Assembly: GCF_041224595.1 (NCBI RefSeq)
Contig: NZ_JBGFGN010000128.1
Coordinates: 1 to 59,490, forward strand
DNA: 59,490 nucleotides
Direction of reading: 5' to 3'
Origin: Donghicola sp041224595
Lineage (GTDB): Bacteria > Pseudomonadota > Alphaproteobacteria > Rhodobacterales > Rhodobacteraceae
A program made the position numbers and the translations under genes. Below, one piece after another: positions 1 to 8,965 of this stretch (positions are counted from its first letter, which is position 1; every line of letters starts with the position of its first letter). The notes under the pieces are model-generated. The model did no database searches and had not been told where the DNA came from. It saw nothing but the letters and a program-made list of their open reading frames with translations.

Positions 1-620
1 ACCTTCAAATACAAGTCCACGGTGTATATCCCCAAGCCCTCCCGAAATCCGAAAGGGCAAAAGTGGACGACTTTTACGCCGCCCGCGACAACACTATGCC
101 GTCGCTACCGTGGCCGAGTATTGCTCCGCCGTTCACATCCCATCATGCACGCCAACAAACCGAAGCATCGGCCTTTTTCTTGGCTGTACGCATTACGGGT
201 TCCGCGCACAACTATTTGCAAAGGTCGCCGGATTGCGCGGCCTAACCGCTCGGCTTCTTGATCCAACGCATGCTATGGCCTGCCAAGTGCTGCAGCGCTA
301 CCCGAACCATCGCCTGTCTGCAAACACCCCATTTTGGGGCTTCTACACGCCGCCTCAGCGGGAAATCGCGACAATTTCTGGCCTTATGGCGCAGTCCGCA
401 CCCCGACTGGCCCAATCAGTTTTGAGGCCAAAGTTGATGTAAATGTGCCGTCCTAGGCTCAGGATAGAGCTTGAGAAGATTGGGAAGGGCGCCTGTCTCC
501 TCAATCGATATCAGGGGAAACGACGGAGACATAAACGGGCGCTCAGATCGACTGGCGCTACCGCTCTGTCTTGTCGATGTCCCCAGTTAACCCATATCTC
601 TTCGTTGGTAAAAGACGTGA
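1..620. other. No recognisable gene; possibly decayed DNA
   Basis: Short overlapping reading frames occur on the plus strand here, but none shows a recognisable domain, a convincing ribosome binding site or family-like composition. The longest, 443-910, runs antisense into the enolase-superfamily gene, so it is most likely a shadow. The stretch may be decayed mobile DNA, since an insertion sequence lies at the other end of the window, but I see no inverted repeat or transposase motif that proves it. Confidence 0.4.
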
Positions 621-1712
621 TCAAGAGCGCTCAAAACGCGCAAGACGAGCCCAGTCAAATTCTACACCAATGCCGGGCTCGTCGGCTGCCACTGCTTGAT
701 GATCCTCTATCACCAGAGGACGTTTTGTGTAGTCGTCTATCGGAAAGCTGTGGACCTCAAGCCAACCTGCATTCGGACGCGCCGAAACCAGCCCCACATG
801 GAGTTCCTGCATCCCGTGACTACAGATCGGAATACCTGCCTTTAGTGAACGATTGGCAACCTGTAGCCAGCCGGTTATGCCGCCACAATTCGAGGCATCA
901 GGTTGGATAAAGCTAAGCCCAGCATCTTCGAAAGCCATGTCAAATTCATGAATGGTGTGTAGATTTTCCCCCATGGCCAGCGGCACTCCTGCCGCTTTGG
1001 CGATGCGGGCATAGCCTTTGTAATCGTCGGGAATGATCGGCTCTTCGAACCACAGTACATCTACCGTGCGAAAGCCCTCTGCGGCACGGATCGCCTGTTC
1101 GACTGTGAGCGCGTAATTGGCATCAACCATCAGGGCGTTGTCGTTGCCTATCACATTTCGGATGGCTTTTGCGCGAGCGATGTCTTCTGAAACCTCCGGT
1201 CGACCGACTTTGATCTTTACGCCGTTCAAGCCGCGCGCCAAAAAGGACTCCGCTTGCCTTTCAAGCTTTGGCAGGCTGAAATTAAGATCAATCCCTCCGC
1301 CATAGGCATTGCACCGTTTGCCGGCCCCGCCTGCCATTCTCCAGAGCGGTTCGCCCGTGCGTTTTCCCCTCGCATCCCAAAGCGCAATGTCTACCGCCGA
1401 AATCGCAAATGAGGCGACGCCACCACGGCCCACATAATGAAGATGCCAGAGCATTTCTTCGTAGCGCGCTTCAACATCAGTCGCGTCCCGTCCCACCACA
1501 AAAGGTGCAAGGTCATCCCGGATCATCGCCGCGATCGCACTGCCCCCACGCCCACCAGTATAGGTGTAGCCCGTACCCTCTGTTCCGTCGGTAAGCCGGA
1601 CTGTCGCAGTAATAATTTCAAAGTGCGAATGACTGCCATGCTTTGCGTCAACAAGAACCTCCGTAAGAGGCACTTGAAAGTGTCGGACATCAACAGACTG
1701 GATTAGGCTCAT
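621..1712 (-). CDS. Mandelate racemase/muconate lactonizing enzyme family protein (probable sugar-acid dehydratase)
   Basis: A 363-residue enolase-superfamily enzyme. After an N-terminal capping domain the barrel carries the expected catalytic set: K166-x-K168 (GVKIKVG), metal ligands near D197 (MVDANYA), E223 (WFEEP) and E249 (MGEN), and the D272/H299 dyad (QPDASNCGG, CSHGMQELH). This is the mandelate-racemase subgroup, which abstracts a proton alpha to a carboxylate; most members dehydrate or racemise acid sugars. The ATG at 1710-1712 is chosen because AGGGAGAA lies just upstream; a longer frame to 1796 has no such site. It lies 155 bp downstream of the HSL-type hydrolase on the same strand, near TRAP genes and a COG3618-like amidohydrolase, a setting common for aldonate or lactone catabolism. 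The substrate cannot be read from sequence. Confidence 0.88.
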   Translation of the reverse strand: MSLIQSVDVRHFQVPLTEVLVDAKHGSHSHFEIITATVRLTDGTEGTGYTYTGGRGGSAIAAMIRDDLAPFVVGRDATDVEARYEEMLWHLHYVGRGGVASFAISAVDIALWDARGKRTGEPLWRMAGGAGKRCNAYGGGIDLNFSLPKLERQAESFLARGLNGVKIKVGRPEVSEDIARAKAIRNVIGNDNALMVDANYALTVEQAIRAAEGFRTVDVLWFEEPIIPDDYKGYARIAKAAGVPLAMGENLHTIHEFDMAFEDAGLSFIQPDASNCGGITGWLQVANRSLKAGIPICSHGMQELHVGLVSARPNAGWLEVHSFPIDDYTKRPLVIEDHQAVAADEPGIGVEFDWARLARFERS

Positions 1713-1867
1713 CACATTCTCCCTGACACCAGCCGCTCTTCTCGGAAGCGGCCAATATTCTACACATATGCAACACTGTTGCCTCAGTTGGCGCAAAGCA
1801 AGGTAGCTTTGTGACCCGCTTGGTAGCGATGTTCAGAATTATGATGAGCGCTTGCGGCTTGGAAATC

Positions 1868-2797
1868 TCAGGAGGTGTAGCAGCGCTTCAGCCAAGCCGC
1901 CATTGCATCAAGCTTGGTGCGCGTGTCATCGCAATGCTCCATCGCGCGCAGGTAACCGTGGATCAATCCAGTGCCTGTGTCGAATGCGACGGGCACTCCG
2001 GCGGCGCGCAGCTTGTCGGCATAGGCATAACCATCGTCGCGCAACGGATCGTGTTCGGCGACGGCGATAAAGGCTTGTGGCAGGTCCGAGTGGCTTTCGG
2101 CGTGGAGGGGCGCGGCGAGGGGGTGCTTCAGGTTCGCTTCGGACCCGCAATACATCAGGTTGGTGCCGGGCATGTCCTTGGTCCGGATCAGGGGGCCGTC
2201 TGCGTTTTCCTGATAGGAGGGCAGGGACATCTCGAAATGGACACAAGGATAGACCAGCAACTGCGCCATCGGTGCGGCATCCGTCCCGCGCAGTTCTAGG
2301 CACGCCGCTGCGGCCAGGTTTGCGCCAGCGCTGTCGCCACCAATGGCGATCCGGGCGGGGTCAATGCCAAGGGTTTCGGCATTCTCGTGAACCCAGCGGG
2401 CCACGTCGATGACTTCGTGGATCGCCTTGGGGAAGGGGTGTTCGGGCGCCAGAGCATAGTCCACGCTGATCACGGTCTGCCCGTTCGCGGCGGCGATCCG
2501 GCTGGTGATATCAGCGTGGGTCATGGGGCTGCCCTGCATCCACGCTCCGCCATGCATGTAGATCAGGCAGGGCTGCGCACCTTCGCTCTGGTGTCGTTCG
2601 ATCCGCAGCAGCACATTCCGACCGCCTGACGGCACAAAGGCTGTCGAGACTTCGATCCCCTCGGGTTGGGGAAGGCGCATTTTGTCGGCGATGTATTCGA
2701 ACAACAGGCGACGGTCCGAAATTGGGGCGCCAGCGGGCAGCACAGACCATGACTCGCCCCAGATATCCAAAAAGGTTTTGATTTGCGGGTTCAGCAT
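1868..2797 (-). CDS. Alpha/beta hydrolase, hormone-sensitive-lipase family
   Basis: A 309-residue HSL-family (type IV) esterase. The oxyanion-hole motif HGGAW lies near residue 80, the nucleophile elbow GDSAG near residue 154, the acid in EHDPLRDDG and the catalytic His in HGYLR near the C-terminus. There is no signal peptide, so it is cytoplasmic. AGGAG sits six bases before the ATG. It begins 17 bp after the stop of the TRAP large permease, so it is probably co-transcribed with dctPQM. Its likely role is to hydrolyse an ester or lactone in the pathway served by that transporter; the substrate is unknown. Confidence 0.9.
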   Translation of the reverse strand: MLNPQIKTFLDIWGESWSVLPAGAPISDRRLLFEYIADKMRLPQPEGIEVSTAFVPSGGRNVLLRIERHQSEGAQPCLIYMHGGAWMQGSPMTHADITSRIAAANGQTVISVDYALAPEHPFPKAIHEVIDVARWVHENAETLGIDPARIAIGGDSAGANLAAAACLELRGTDAAPMAQLLVYPCVHFEMSLPSYQENADGPLIRTKDMPGTNLMYCGSEANLKHPLAAPLHAESHSDLPQAFIAVAEHDPLRDDGYAYADKLRAAGVPVAFDTGTGLIHGYLRAMEHCDDTRTKLDAMAAWLKRCYTS

Positions 2798-2814
2798 CGG
2801 AAACTCCTGTGCGA

Positions 2815-4110
2815 TCAGCCTTGGTAGCCAAGCAGGCGAGGCAAAAAGAGAACAAAGTCAGGGCAATAGGTAATCACACCCAAGGCGAACAGCAGTGCCA
2901 GAATGAAAGGCCAGATATCGCGGACAATCGCTCCGAGGGGCTGTTTGGTGATATTGGCCGTGATGAACAGCAACAGTCCATAGGGCGGCGTGATCAGGCC
3001 AAGCATGGAGTTCACGACCGCAATCACGCCGAAATGGATCAGGTCAATCCCCATGGCCTGAACCGCCGGGATCAGGATTGGCACAACGATCAGAAGGATC
3101 GCCCCACCTTCGAGCACACAGCCGAGCAGAAGGATCAGGACATTGACCACCAGAAGGAAGCCGGTTTGCGACAGGTCCATGCTGCCCAACCAAGTGGCGA
3201 GCGCGTTGGGGATATCTTCTCGGGTGATCACGTAGTTGAAGGTGATCGATCCGGCGATCAGCACACCGATAGACCCGGCCGAGCGCGCGCCTGATGCCAA
3301 CGTGTCCCAGAACGCGCGGAAGGTAACAGAGCGATACAACATGACCGAAATCATCAGGGCGTAAGCAGCAGCAACGGCGGCAGCTTCGGTCGGGGTCACG
3401 ATGCCGCTGTAGATCCCGCCAAGCAGAATGACCGGCAGCATCAGCGCGGGAAAGGCCTGCATCGTCACGCGGGGCAGTTCTGACATGGGGACAGCGTCAT
3501 CGGTCGGAAAGCCGCGGCGGCGCGCGATCACATAGTTCATCAGTGACATGACCAGCGCCATCAACAAGCCGGGCGCGAGACCAGCCGCAAAGAGAAAGCC
3601 GACGGATTGGTCAGACACCAGCGCATACAGAACCATAGGGATCGAGGGCGGGATGATCGGGCCGATGGTGGCTGTGGCCGCTGTGATCGCTGCGGCATAG
3701 CTGGCGGTGTATTTGCCATCACGGGTCATCAGGCCAATGATGATCTTGCCCATGCCCACGGCATCAGCGACCGCCGATCCCGACATGCCCGAGAAAATCA
3801 CCGAGGACACCACGTTCACGTGGCCCAAGCCGCCTCGGAAGCGCCCCACCAACGCCTGACAGAACTTCAGCAGGCGGTCGGCCAGAGAGCCGATGTTCAT
3901 GATGTCAGCGGCCAGGATAAACAGGGGGATCGCGAGCAAGGTGTACCCATTGTACAGGCCCTGAAGCAGCTGCTCGGATGCGATCGAGGGATCATACCCC
4001 TTCATTATCAGATAGAGGAACGATCCGCACATCATGGCCAGACCAACGGACAGTCCGGCGATCGACAGCAGCACAATCAGGACCATCGAGAGTAGGAACG
4101 GATCAATCAT
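2815..4110 (-). CDS. dctM: TRAP transporter large permease subunit (DctM type)
   Basis: A 431-residue, very hydrophobic protein with about a dozen membrane segments, of normal length for DctM. It forms the sodium-driven translocation channel of a tripartite ATP-independent periplasmic transporter. Typical sequences are visible, such as the GLTPGLLMAL-like and AIVMP-like gates and the GSITFNYVI segment. The start is set at the ATG that overlaps the dctQ stop (ATGATTGA), giving translational coupling; an upstream in-frame ATG at 4137 lies well inside dctQ and is less likely. Order is dctP, dctQ, dctM, hydrolase. TRAP systems carry organic acids; the ligand here is undetermined. Confidence 0.93.
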   Translation of the reverse strand: MIDPFLLSMVLIVLLSIAGLSVGLAMMCGSFLYLIMKGYDPSIASEQLLQGLYNGYTLLAIPLFILAADIMNIGSLADRLLKFCQALVGRFRGGLGHVNVVSSVIFSGMSGSAVADAVGMGKIIIGLMTRDGKYTASYAAAITAATATIGPIIPPSIPMVLYALVSDQSVGFLFAAGLAPGLLMALVMSLMNYVIARRRGFPTDDAVPMSELPRVTMQAFPALMLPVILLGGIYSGIVTPTEAAAVAAAYALMISVMLYRSVTFRAFWDTLASGARSAGSIGVLIAGSITFNYVITREDIPNALATWLGSMDLSQTGFLLVVNVLILLLGCVLEGGAILLIVVPILIPAVQAMGIDLIHFGVIAVVNSMLGLITPPYGLLLFITANITKQPLGAIVRDIWPFILALLFALGVITYCPDFVLFLPRLLGYQG

Positions 4111-4624
4111 AGTCGTGAGTCTCCGGGTGCAGATCAACCTCGTCGCGGCTGCGTGAGCCCATGATACCGCCCCATGCGACCAGTAGCATCCGGATGATCA
4201 CCGAGATGTGGAAGGGGATGTAGATGCCGAACACCAGATCAAAGGGCCAGCGCAAGTAGGCTGTGCGCTCGATCTCCATAAAGGTGACGTAGCCCCAAGC
4301 AGCGGGCAGAGTGTAAATAAAGATGCCAGCGCAGATCAGGCCGCTAAACACGTCAAAGGCTCGGCGCACGCCCCGTGGTACGGCGCTGTAGACGATGTCC
4401 AAGCGGATCATGTCGCCTTGGCGGATCACAAAGGCAAAGCTGAACAGAATGCCCCAAACCCATGCAATGGTGACCCATTCTACGGTCCAGCCCACGGGCA
4501 GGTTCAGGAAATAACGGAATACGATCTGCAAGATAAAGACAGCGAACATGCTGCCCAGAAGCAGGGCGCTGATATGCTGGGGCAAGGCCGCAAGCCGTTG
4601 CCAGAGGGTCCTGACAGTGTCCAT
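4103..4624 (-). CDS. dctQ: TRAP transporter small permease subunit (DctQ type)
   Basis: A 173-residue protein with four predicted membrane helices, the standard size of DctQ, the small integral-membrane partner of DctM. Conserved features include the EWVTIAWVWGILFSFAFVIR segment and the hydrophobic FHISVIIRMLLVAWG segment near the end. Its stop overlaps the dctM start by eight bases, and it lies 70 bp after dctP. It is expected to act with its neighbours as one inner-membrane solute:sodium symporter. Confidence 0.92.
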   Translation of the reverse strand: MDTVRTLWQRLAALPQHISALLLGSMFAVFILQIVFRYFLNLPVGWTVEWVTIAWVWGILFSFAFVIRQGDMIRLDIVYSAVPRGVRRAFDVFSGLICAGIFIYTLPAAWGYVTFMEIERTAYLRWPFDLVFGIYIPFHISVIIRMLLVAWGGIMGSRSRDEVDLHPETHDYD

Positions 4625-4694
4625 GACCGATCCTGTACAGAGTGCGGAAAACGGCAGGGGGTCATCCTCCCTGCCGCAGTGGTGTGCAGTAACC

Positions 4695-5672
4695 TTACTG
4701 ACCGACCGCGACGATCGCGTCGATCATGCCCGCGGGCCAGTCTTTGGAGTAATCCGAGTTCTGGTAGACTTCGATCACGTGGCTCTGGAATGCCGCATTG
4801 TCAGGGCTGTAGACGTCGATCCCGTTGGCAACCATATCCGCCTCGAGGCTGGCTTCCTGATCAATGGTGACCTGATCCAGCGCCGCTTCGAAGTTGTCGG
4901 CACACTCCTGCACCTTGGCCTGCTGAGCCTCGGTCATCGAGTTCCATTTGCTCATCGAAATGGTGAACTCGTTCGCGGCGATCAGGTGCGCGGTTTTGCC
5001 GATGTGGTTGATCACTTCGTCAAACTTCATGCTGCGAACAGCGGGGAAGCCGTTGTCCTGACCGTCAATCGCACCGGTCTGAAGCGCGGTGTAAACCTCG
5101 GTGAAGGGGACAGGAACGGGCGATGCGCCCATTGCAGAGCCAACGAACTGCCAGCCTTCGCCCGGGGGCATACGCAGTTTGACGCCATCCAGATCGGCGG
5201 GTGTCATGATACGCTCTTCGCCGACATAGCCCAGATGACGGGCGCCAATGTAAGGGAAGGCCAGAATTTTAACTTTTGCCTTTTCCTCGATCTCGGCCAG
5301 CATTTCGTCCAGCACGTCCGAGTCATACACAGCGCGCATGTGCTCGTAGTCGCGGAACAGGAACGGCGTCCCTAGGATCGAAGTCGACGGGATCTGGTTG
5401 TAGAAGTCAAAGATCGCCAGGTTCGCCATATCGAGGTTGCCGCGCTGCATGGCGGTCATCTCGGTGCCCTGCTTGAACAGGGTTGCGCCGTGGTACGACT
5501 TGAATTCGAACTCATCACCAAGGCAGCCGCCGAACGCTTCGCGCAGGGTGGTGGTGCGGATGTCGTTTTCAGACACGGTGTCCGAATAGATCAGTTCGAC
5601 TTTATCAGCCGCAAAGGCAGGGGCTGCAACGGCGCACGCGGCCACGCAGGCCAGAATGGTCTTGGTAATCAC
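4695..5672 (-). CDS. dctP: TRAP transporter substrate-binding protein (DctP type)
   Basis: A 325-residue periplasmic binding protein. A GTG start is preferred: it is preceded by GGAGGAG at good spacing and opens directly into a signal peptide (VITKTILACVAACAVAAPAFAA). DctP-family sequence follows, including the GVKLRMPPG segment containing the Arg that normally contacts the ligand carboxylate, and PFTEVYTALQTGAIDGQDN. It delivers an organic acid to DctQM. The gene is divergent from the TetR regulator, with a palindromic operator candidate between them. Ligand specificity cannot be read from sequence. Confidence 0.92.
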   Translation of the reverse strand: MITKTILACVAACAVAAPAFAADKVELIYSDTVSENDIRTTTLREAFGGCLGDEFEFKSYHGATLFKQGTEMTAMQRGNLDMANLAIFDFYNQIPSTSILGTPFLFRDYEHMRAVYDSDVLDEMLAEIEEKAKVKILAFPYIGARHLGYVGEERIMTPADLDGVKLRMPPGEGWQFVGSAMGASPVPVPFTEVYTALQTGAIDGQDNGFPAVRSMKFDEVINHIGKTAHLIAANEFTISMSKWNSMTEAQQAKVQECADNFEAALDQVTIDQEASLEADMVANGIDVYSPDNAAFQSHVIEVYQNSDYSKDWPAGMIDAIVAVGQ

Positions 5673-5764
5673 AGGTGTCTCCTCCCAGACATATGTTGCG
5701 CGATCAAATCGGGCAGGGCCGTCCTCTCGGCCCGACACCGCGATTCAGATATCGCTTGAAATTT

Positions 5765-5782
5765 ATGTACCACGTGGTTCAT
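5765..5782. promoter_or_regulatory. Candidate operator, 18-bp near-perfect palindrome
   Basis: The sequence ATGtACCACGTGGTtCAT has a perfect ACCACGTGGT core and is symmetric over 18 bp apart from one T/T pair. It lies between the divergent dctP and tetR-family genes, 93 bp from dctP and 72 bp from the regulator, which is a usual place for a TetR-family operator. That the adjacent regulator binds it is inference. Confidence 0.6.
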
Positions 5783-5853
5783 TTCTGTAAAGAGAGTTTC
5801 TCGTTGCAAGAGGTCTGGTGGCAGATACACTGCCCCATGGGAGGATTTTGGCA

Positions 5854-6540
5854 ATGAAATCAGAGGGTAGGGAAAAGGCTAGATCTGGCCGGCGCAAGCT
5901 GTCTGCCGATCAGGATGGCGCAGCGCGGGCGCAAGTGACGCGCGCGAATATCATCGATGTGGCGACCAAAGAGTTCGTGGCCCACGGATTCGACGGTGCC
6001 AGTGTCAACGAAATTGCCAAGGCCTCTGACACGTCGAAGCGCATGATATACTATCACTTTGCCTGCAAGCAGGAGCTGTACACCGCTGTGCTAGAAGCCG
6101 CCTATGCCCGTGTGGGGCGTGCTGTTGTGACTTCAGAGCTTCCTCAGCGCGATCAGAGTGCAATGGAGGCACTGCGCTCCTATGCGTGCGAAGCCTTCGA
6201 GAAATTTAACGCGAACGAAGATTTCGTGCGGTTGATCATGGCTGAAAATCTGGCGCGCGGATCGACGATCCAGAAATCAGACATCGTGCGGCAGCGTTCG
6301 CGGACAAACCTATCGGCCCTAGAGGCAATTTGTCGACGCGGTGTCGAAGAGGGGTCCATGCGATCTGATTTTCGTACGGTTGATTTGTATTTTGCGATCG
6401 TTGGCGTGGCGTTTCACGCGGTGTCGAACAGGACGTCGACCGAGATTTCATTGGGTATGGACCTTGGGTCCGAGGCCGAGCTTGCCTATCGCCGCCGCTT
6501 GGTGGGGGATATGGCCTGCCGGTATGTCTGCAAGATTTGA
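5854..6540 (+). CDS. TetR/AcrR family transcriptional regulator
   Basis: A 228-residue regulator. The N-terminal helix-turn-helix is clear: RANIIDVATKEFVAHGFDG, then ASVNEIAKASDTS and KRMIYYHFACKQELY, about residues 30-75. The rest is an all-helical ligand-binding and dimerisation region. The ATG at 5854 follows GGGAGG at nine bases; an in-frame upstream start at 5818 is less well placed. It is divergent from dctP and followed 20 bp downstream by the DUF3237 gene. It probably represses the transporter and its own operon until a pathway compound binds. Confidence 0.88.
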   Translation: MKSEGREKARSGRRKLSADQDGAARAQVTRANIIDVATKEFVAHGFDGASVNEIAKASDTSKRMIYYHFACKQELYTAVLEAAYARVGRAVVTSELPQRDQSAMEALRSYACEAFEKFNANEDFVRLIMAENLARGSTIQKSDIVRQRSRTNLSALEAICRRGVEEGSMRSDFRTVDLYFAIVGVAFHAVSNRTSTEISLGMDLGSEAELAYRRRLVGDMACRYVCKI

Positions 6541-6560
6541 TTGAAAGAGGCATTGGTAGA

Positions 6561-7028
6561 ATGACACCAGAAGAGATTATCGCACGTCACCCACCCATTG
6601 CGCCGGGGTTGACGTTGATCTGGACCGCCTTGGTCGACATTGCAGCCCGCGAGGATTGGGGGCCATCCCCCCGAGGCCATCGCTACGTTGTGCCGATCAC
6701 GGGCGGTCAGGTGTTCGCAGGTCCGGGCGGAGAGGGCCTGTTCGGAAAGGTGCTGCCCGGCGGCGCAGATCGCCAACTGGTGACATCGGAGGGGATCAAG
6801 TCGCTCCATGCACTTTACGAGATGCAGACCGATGATGGGGCGATCCTGACCATCGATAACCGCGTGAAGATTGACGAAACCGTTGGTCCTGCGCCTTATC
6901 GCCGTTCCGTCATCGAAGTGACCGCACCCGAGGGTCGCTTTGCCTGGATGAACCATCGCATCTTTGTGGGAACACTAGAGCCCGCGATGCCCGATCGGAA
7001 CGCGGTGATTATCCGTGGTTGGGGTTGA
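6561..7028 (+). CDS. DUF3237 domain-containing protein
   Basis: A protein of 155 residues matching DUF3237, with the characteristic GHRYVVPITGGQVFAGP near the start and an ADRQLVTSEGIKSLHALYEMQTDDGAILTI segment in the middle. DUF3237 proteins are small single-domain cytoplasmic proteins of unknown biochemical role, often found among catabolic genes. It is placed between the TetR regulator and the amidohydrolase on the plus strand, probably in one operon. The ATG at 6561 is preferred to an upstream TTG at 6537, which would overlap the regulator. Confidence 0.82.
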   Translation: MTPEEIIARHPPIAPGLTLIWTALVDIAAREDWGPSPRGHRYVVPITGGQVFAGPGGEGLFGKVLPGGADRQLVTSEGIKSLHALYEMQTDDGAILTIDNRVKIDETVGPAPYRRSVIEVTAPEGRFAWMNHRIFVGTLEPAMPDRNAVIIRGWG

Positions 7029-7088
7029 CCTTCCAGCATCGGCTTTTTGCCACCCACGCATTGCCCCACTTGATTTGACGAGCTTGCT

Positions 7089-7913
7089 ATGTCCATTTCC
7101 GAACGTCCCAAGATCGACTGCCACTGCCACATTTTCGACCCCGCGCGCTTTCCTTATGACCCCGCATCGCCCTACCATCCCGCGGGCCAAGAGATCGCGA
7201 CCGCCGCGCAAATGCGGCATGTTTTTGCGGCGCACCGCGTCGAACACGCGCTGCTTGTTCAGCCAAACAGCGGCTACGGGTATGACAATTCCTGTATGCT
7301 GGACGCGATTGCCAACAGTGGTGGGCGTTGGAAAGGTGTGGCCGTCGCACCAGACAATGCCAGTCTCGGGCACCTGTCCGAGCTGAAAGATCAAGGCATC
7401 GTAGGCATTGCGATCAACCTGCCATTCTATGCTGCGGGCTACTATAATAGCCACGCAGCACTTTTCGACCGTATCGCACAGCTGGACATGTGGCTCCAGG
7501 TGCAGGTCGAGGACACGATGCTGCTGGATATTTTGCCAATGCTACAGGACTCAGGCGCCAAACTGCTCATTGACCACTGTGGGCGGCCCAACATTGACAA
7601 AGGCCTTGGCCAGCCCGCATTCGAAACCCTACTGGATCTGGGGCGCGGAGATCGCGCAGCGATCAAGCTTTCGGGCTACGTCAAGTTTTCGCAGGTGCCG
7701 CATCCGTTCGAAGATACCCGACCATTCGCGCAGGCGCTGATCGACGCCTTCGGGGTCGAAAATTGCATTTGGGGCTCAGACTGGCCGTTCCTGCGCGCCC
7801 CGTCACGGGTTGATTACGGACCCCTTCTGGATCTTTTTGCGGACCTCGTGCCAGAGGTCGGACACCAGAATGCGATACTGTGGGACAACCCGAAACGCCT
7901 GTTTGGCTTCTAG
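7089..7913 (+). CDS. Amidohydrolase family protein (COG3618, lactonase-like)
   Basis: A 274-residue TIM-barrel hydrolase. The N-terminal HxH is in KIDCHCHIFDP, a further conserved His is in LIDHCGRPN, and the C-terminal metal/catalytic Asp is in WGSDWPF. This pattern fits the family that includes 2-pyrone-4,6-dicarboxylate lactonase and L-fucono/L-rhamnono-lactonases. Hydrolysis of a lactone would fit the enolase-superfamily dehydratase and the TRAP organic-acid transporter nearby. Family assignment is firm; the substrate is inference. The gene ends the plus-strand operon begun by the TetR regulator. Confidence 0.87.
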   Translation: MSISERPKIDCHCHIFDPARFPYDPASPYHPAGQEIATAAQMRHVFAAHRVEHALLVQPNSGYGYDNSCMLDAIANSGGRWKGVAVAPDNASLGHLSELKDQGIVGIAINLPFYAAGYYNSHAALFDRIAQLDMWLQVQVEDTMLLDILPMLQDSGAKLLIDHCGRPNIDKGLGQPAFETLLDLGRGDRAAIKLSGYVKFSQVPHPFEDTRPFAQALIDAFGVENCIWGSDWPFLRAPSRVDYGPLLDLFADLVPEVGHQNAILWDNPKRLFGF

Positions 7914-8116
7914 AACCCGTCTGTTCTATGGGTGTCAGACGTAGGATTGTCGTGCCCACAAACTGCATTTGCGAGTGTTGCTTGTCGTTAAATGACGGCA
8001 ACGATGCTGGCATTGTTCGTTTGTCGGACTTTTTCTGGCTGAAATCGGCCCAGTGACGTGATGGCGTGATCCCAGCACTTCGCTGTGGGGACACCGCTGA
8101 TTGGCCTGCAAGAATG

Positions 8117-8965
8117 TTACCCAAAGAGTTCCTCCATCTTCTTGGCGACGAGCACCGGATAGCGTTCCGGCATCAGGCGCACGAGCAGATCAAGCCGTTT
8201 CGCCTTGCCGGTCAAAACAATGCGCCGTTTCCCACGCGCCATACCATCGAGGATCTGACGTGCCGCTTCCTCTGGGGGCATTTTCAACAGTTTCTCTTGA
8301 TAGACCTGAAGGCGGCGGCGGGCGGCGGGCTGCTTGTCTGCGGGTAGAGAGTCGATCTCTGCTGCGCGCCGCGACGCGATTTGCGTTGCCACACCGCCCG
8401 GATGCACAACTGTCACGCCGACAGGATGGCCGTCGTACAGCATCTCTTGGCGGATCGCTTCAGAGAAGCCGCGCACCGCAAATTTCGCCGTCACATAGGG
8501 CGACATATGCGGCTGCGCCATTAGGCCGTTGAGGCTGGAAATCGTCACCAGATGCCCATCGCCGCTGGCAATGAGATGTGGCAGGAAGACCCGCGCGCCT
8601 GTCAGAACCCCGTCAAGGTTCACCGCCATGACCTTGTCGAACTCTGCGGGGGGCATCTGTGTATAGGTGTCGTTGGTTGGCGAAATCCCCGCATTTCCGA
8701 ACAGCATATTCACACTGCCGAACCGCGCCGATACGTGTTCGCTGTAAGCAGCATAGCTAGCACGGTCGGCCACATCCAGCCTATCGGCGACTACCTCTGC
8801 GCCGCGATGATGAGCCTCTGCTGCGGTCTCTTCGACCCCTGCAACGTCTACGTCCGAAAGGGCCAGCCGTGCGCCACGATCGGCAAGGTCAAGCGCAAGG
8901 GCGCGCCCAATGCCGCTGCCCGCGCCTGTGATGACCGCGACGCGATTGGTGAAGATGTCTTTCAT
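8117..8965 (-). CDS. SDR family NAD(P)-dependent oxidoreductase
   Basis: A 282-residue classical short-chain dehydrogenase. The cofactor motif TGAGSGIG is near residues 12-19, NAGIS near 90, the catalytic Ser is in TISSLNG and the catalytic pair is in SPYVTAKFA (YxxxK). The C-terminus is somewhat extended (PEEAARQILDGMARGKRRIV), as in SDRs of hydrophobic substrates. The ATG overlaps the stop of the upstream hydrolase (ATGA), so it is the last gene of the BVMO-hydrolase-SDR operon. The set suggests that it interconverts an alcohol and a ketone feeding the monooxygenase. Confidence 0.92.
   Translation of the reverse strand: MKDIFTNRVAVITGAGSGIGRALALDLADRGARLALSDVDVAGVEETAAEAHHRGAEVVADRLDVADRASYAAYSEHVSARFGSVNMLFGNAGISPTNDTYTQMPPAEFDKVMAVNLDGVLTGARVFLPHLIASGDGHLVTISSLNGLMAQPHMSPYVTAKFAVRGFSEAIRQEMLYDGHPVGVTVVHPGGVATQIASRRAAEIDSLPADKQPAARRRLQVYQEKLLKMPPEEAARQILDGMARGKRRIVLTGKAKRLDLLVRLMPERYPVLVAKKMEELFG

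Noticed and set aside
1..442. Short plus-strand frames as a possible gene remnant
   Set aside because: Three frames overlap without one dominating; no motif or inverted repeat supports a transposase or other gene.
443..910. 155-codon plus-strand frame at the window start
   Set aside because: It runs nearly 300 bp antisense into the enolase-superfamily gene, has no family resemblance and is rich in Arg and Cys as shadow frames are.
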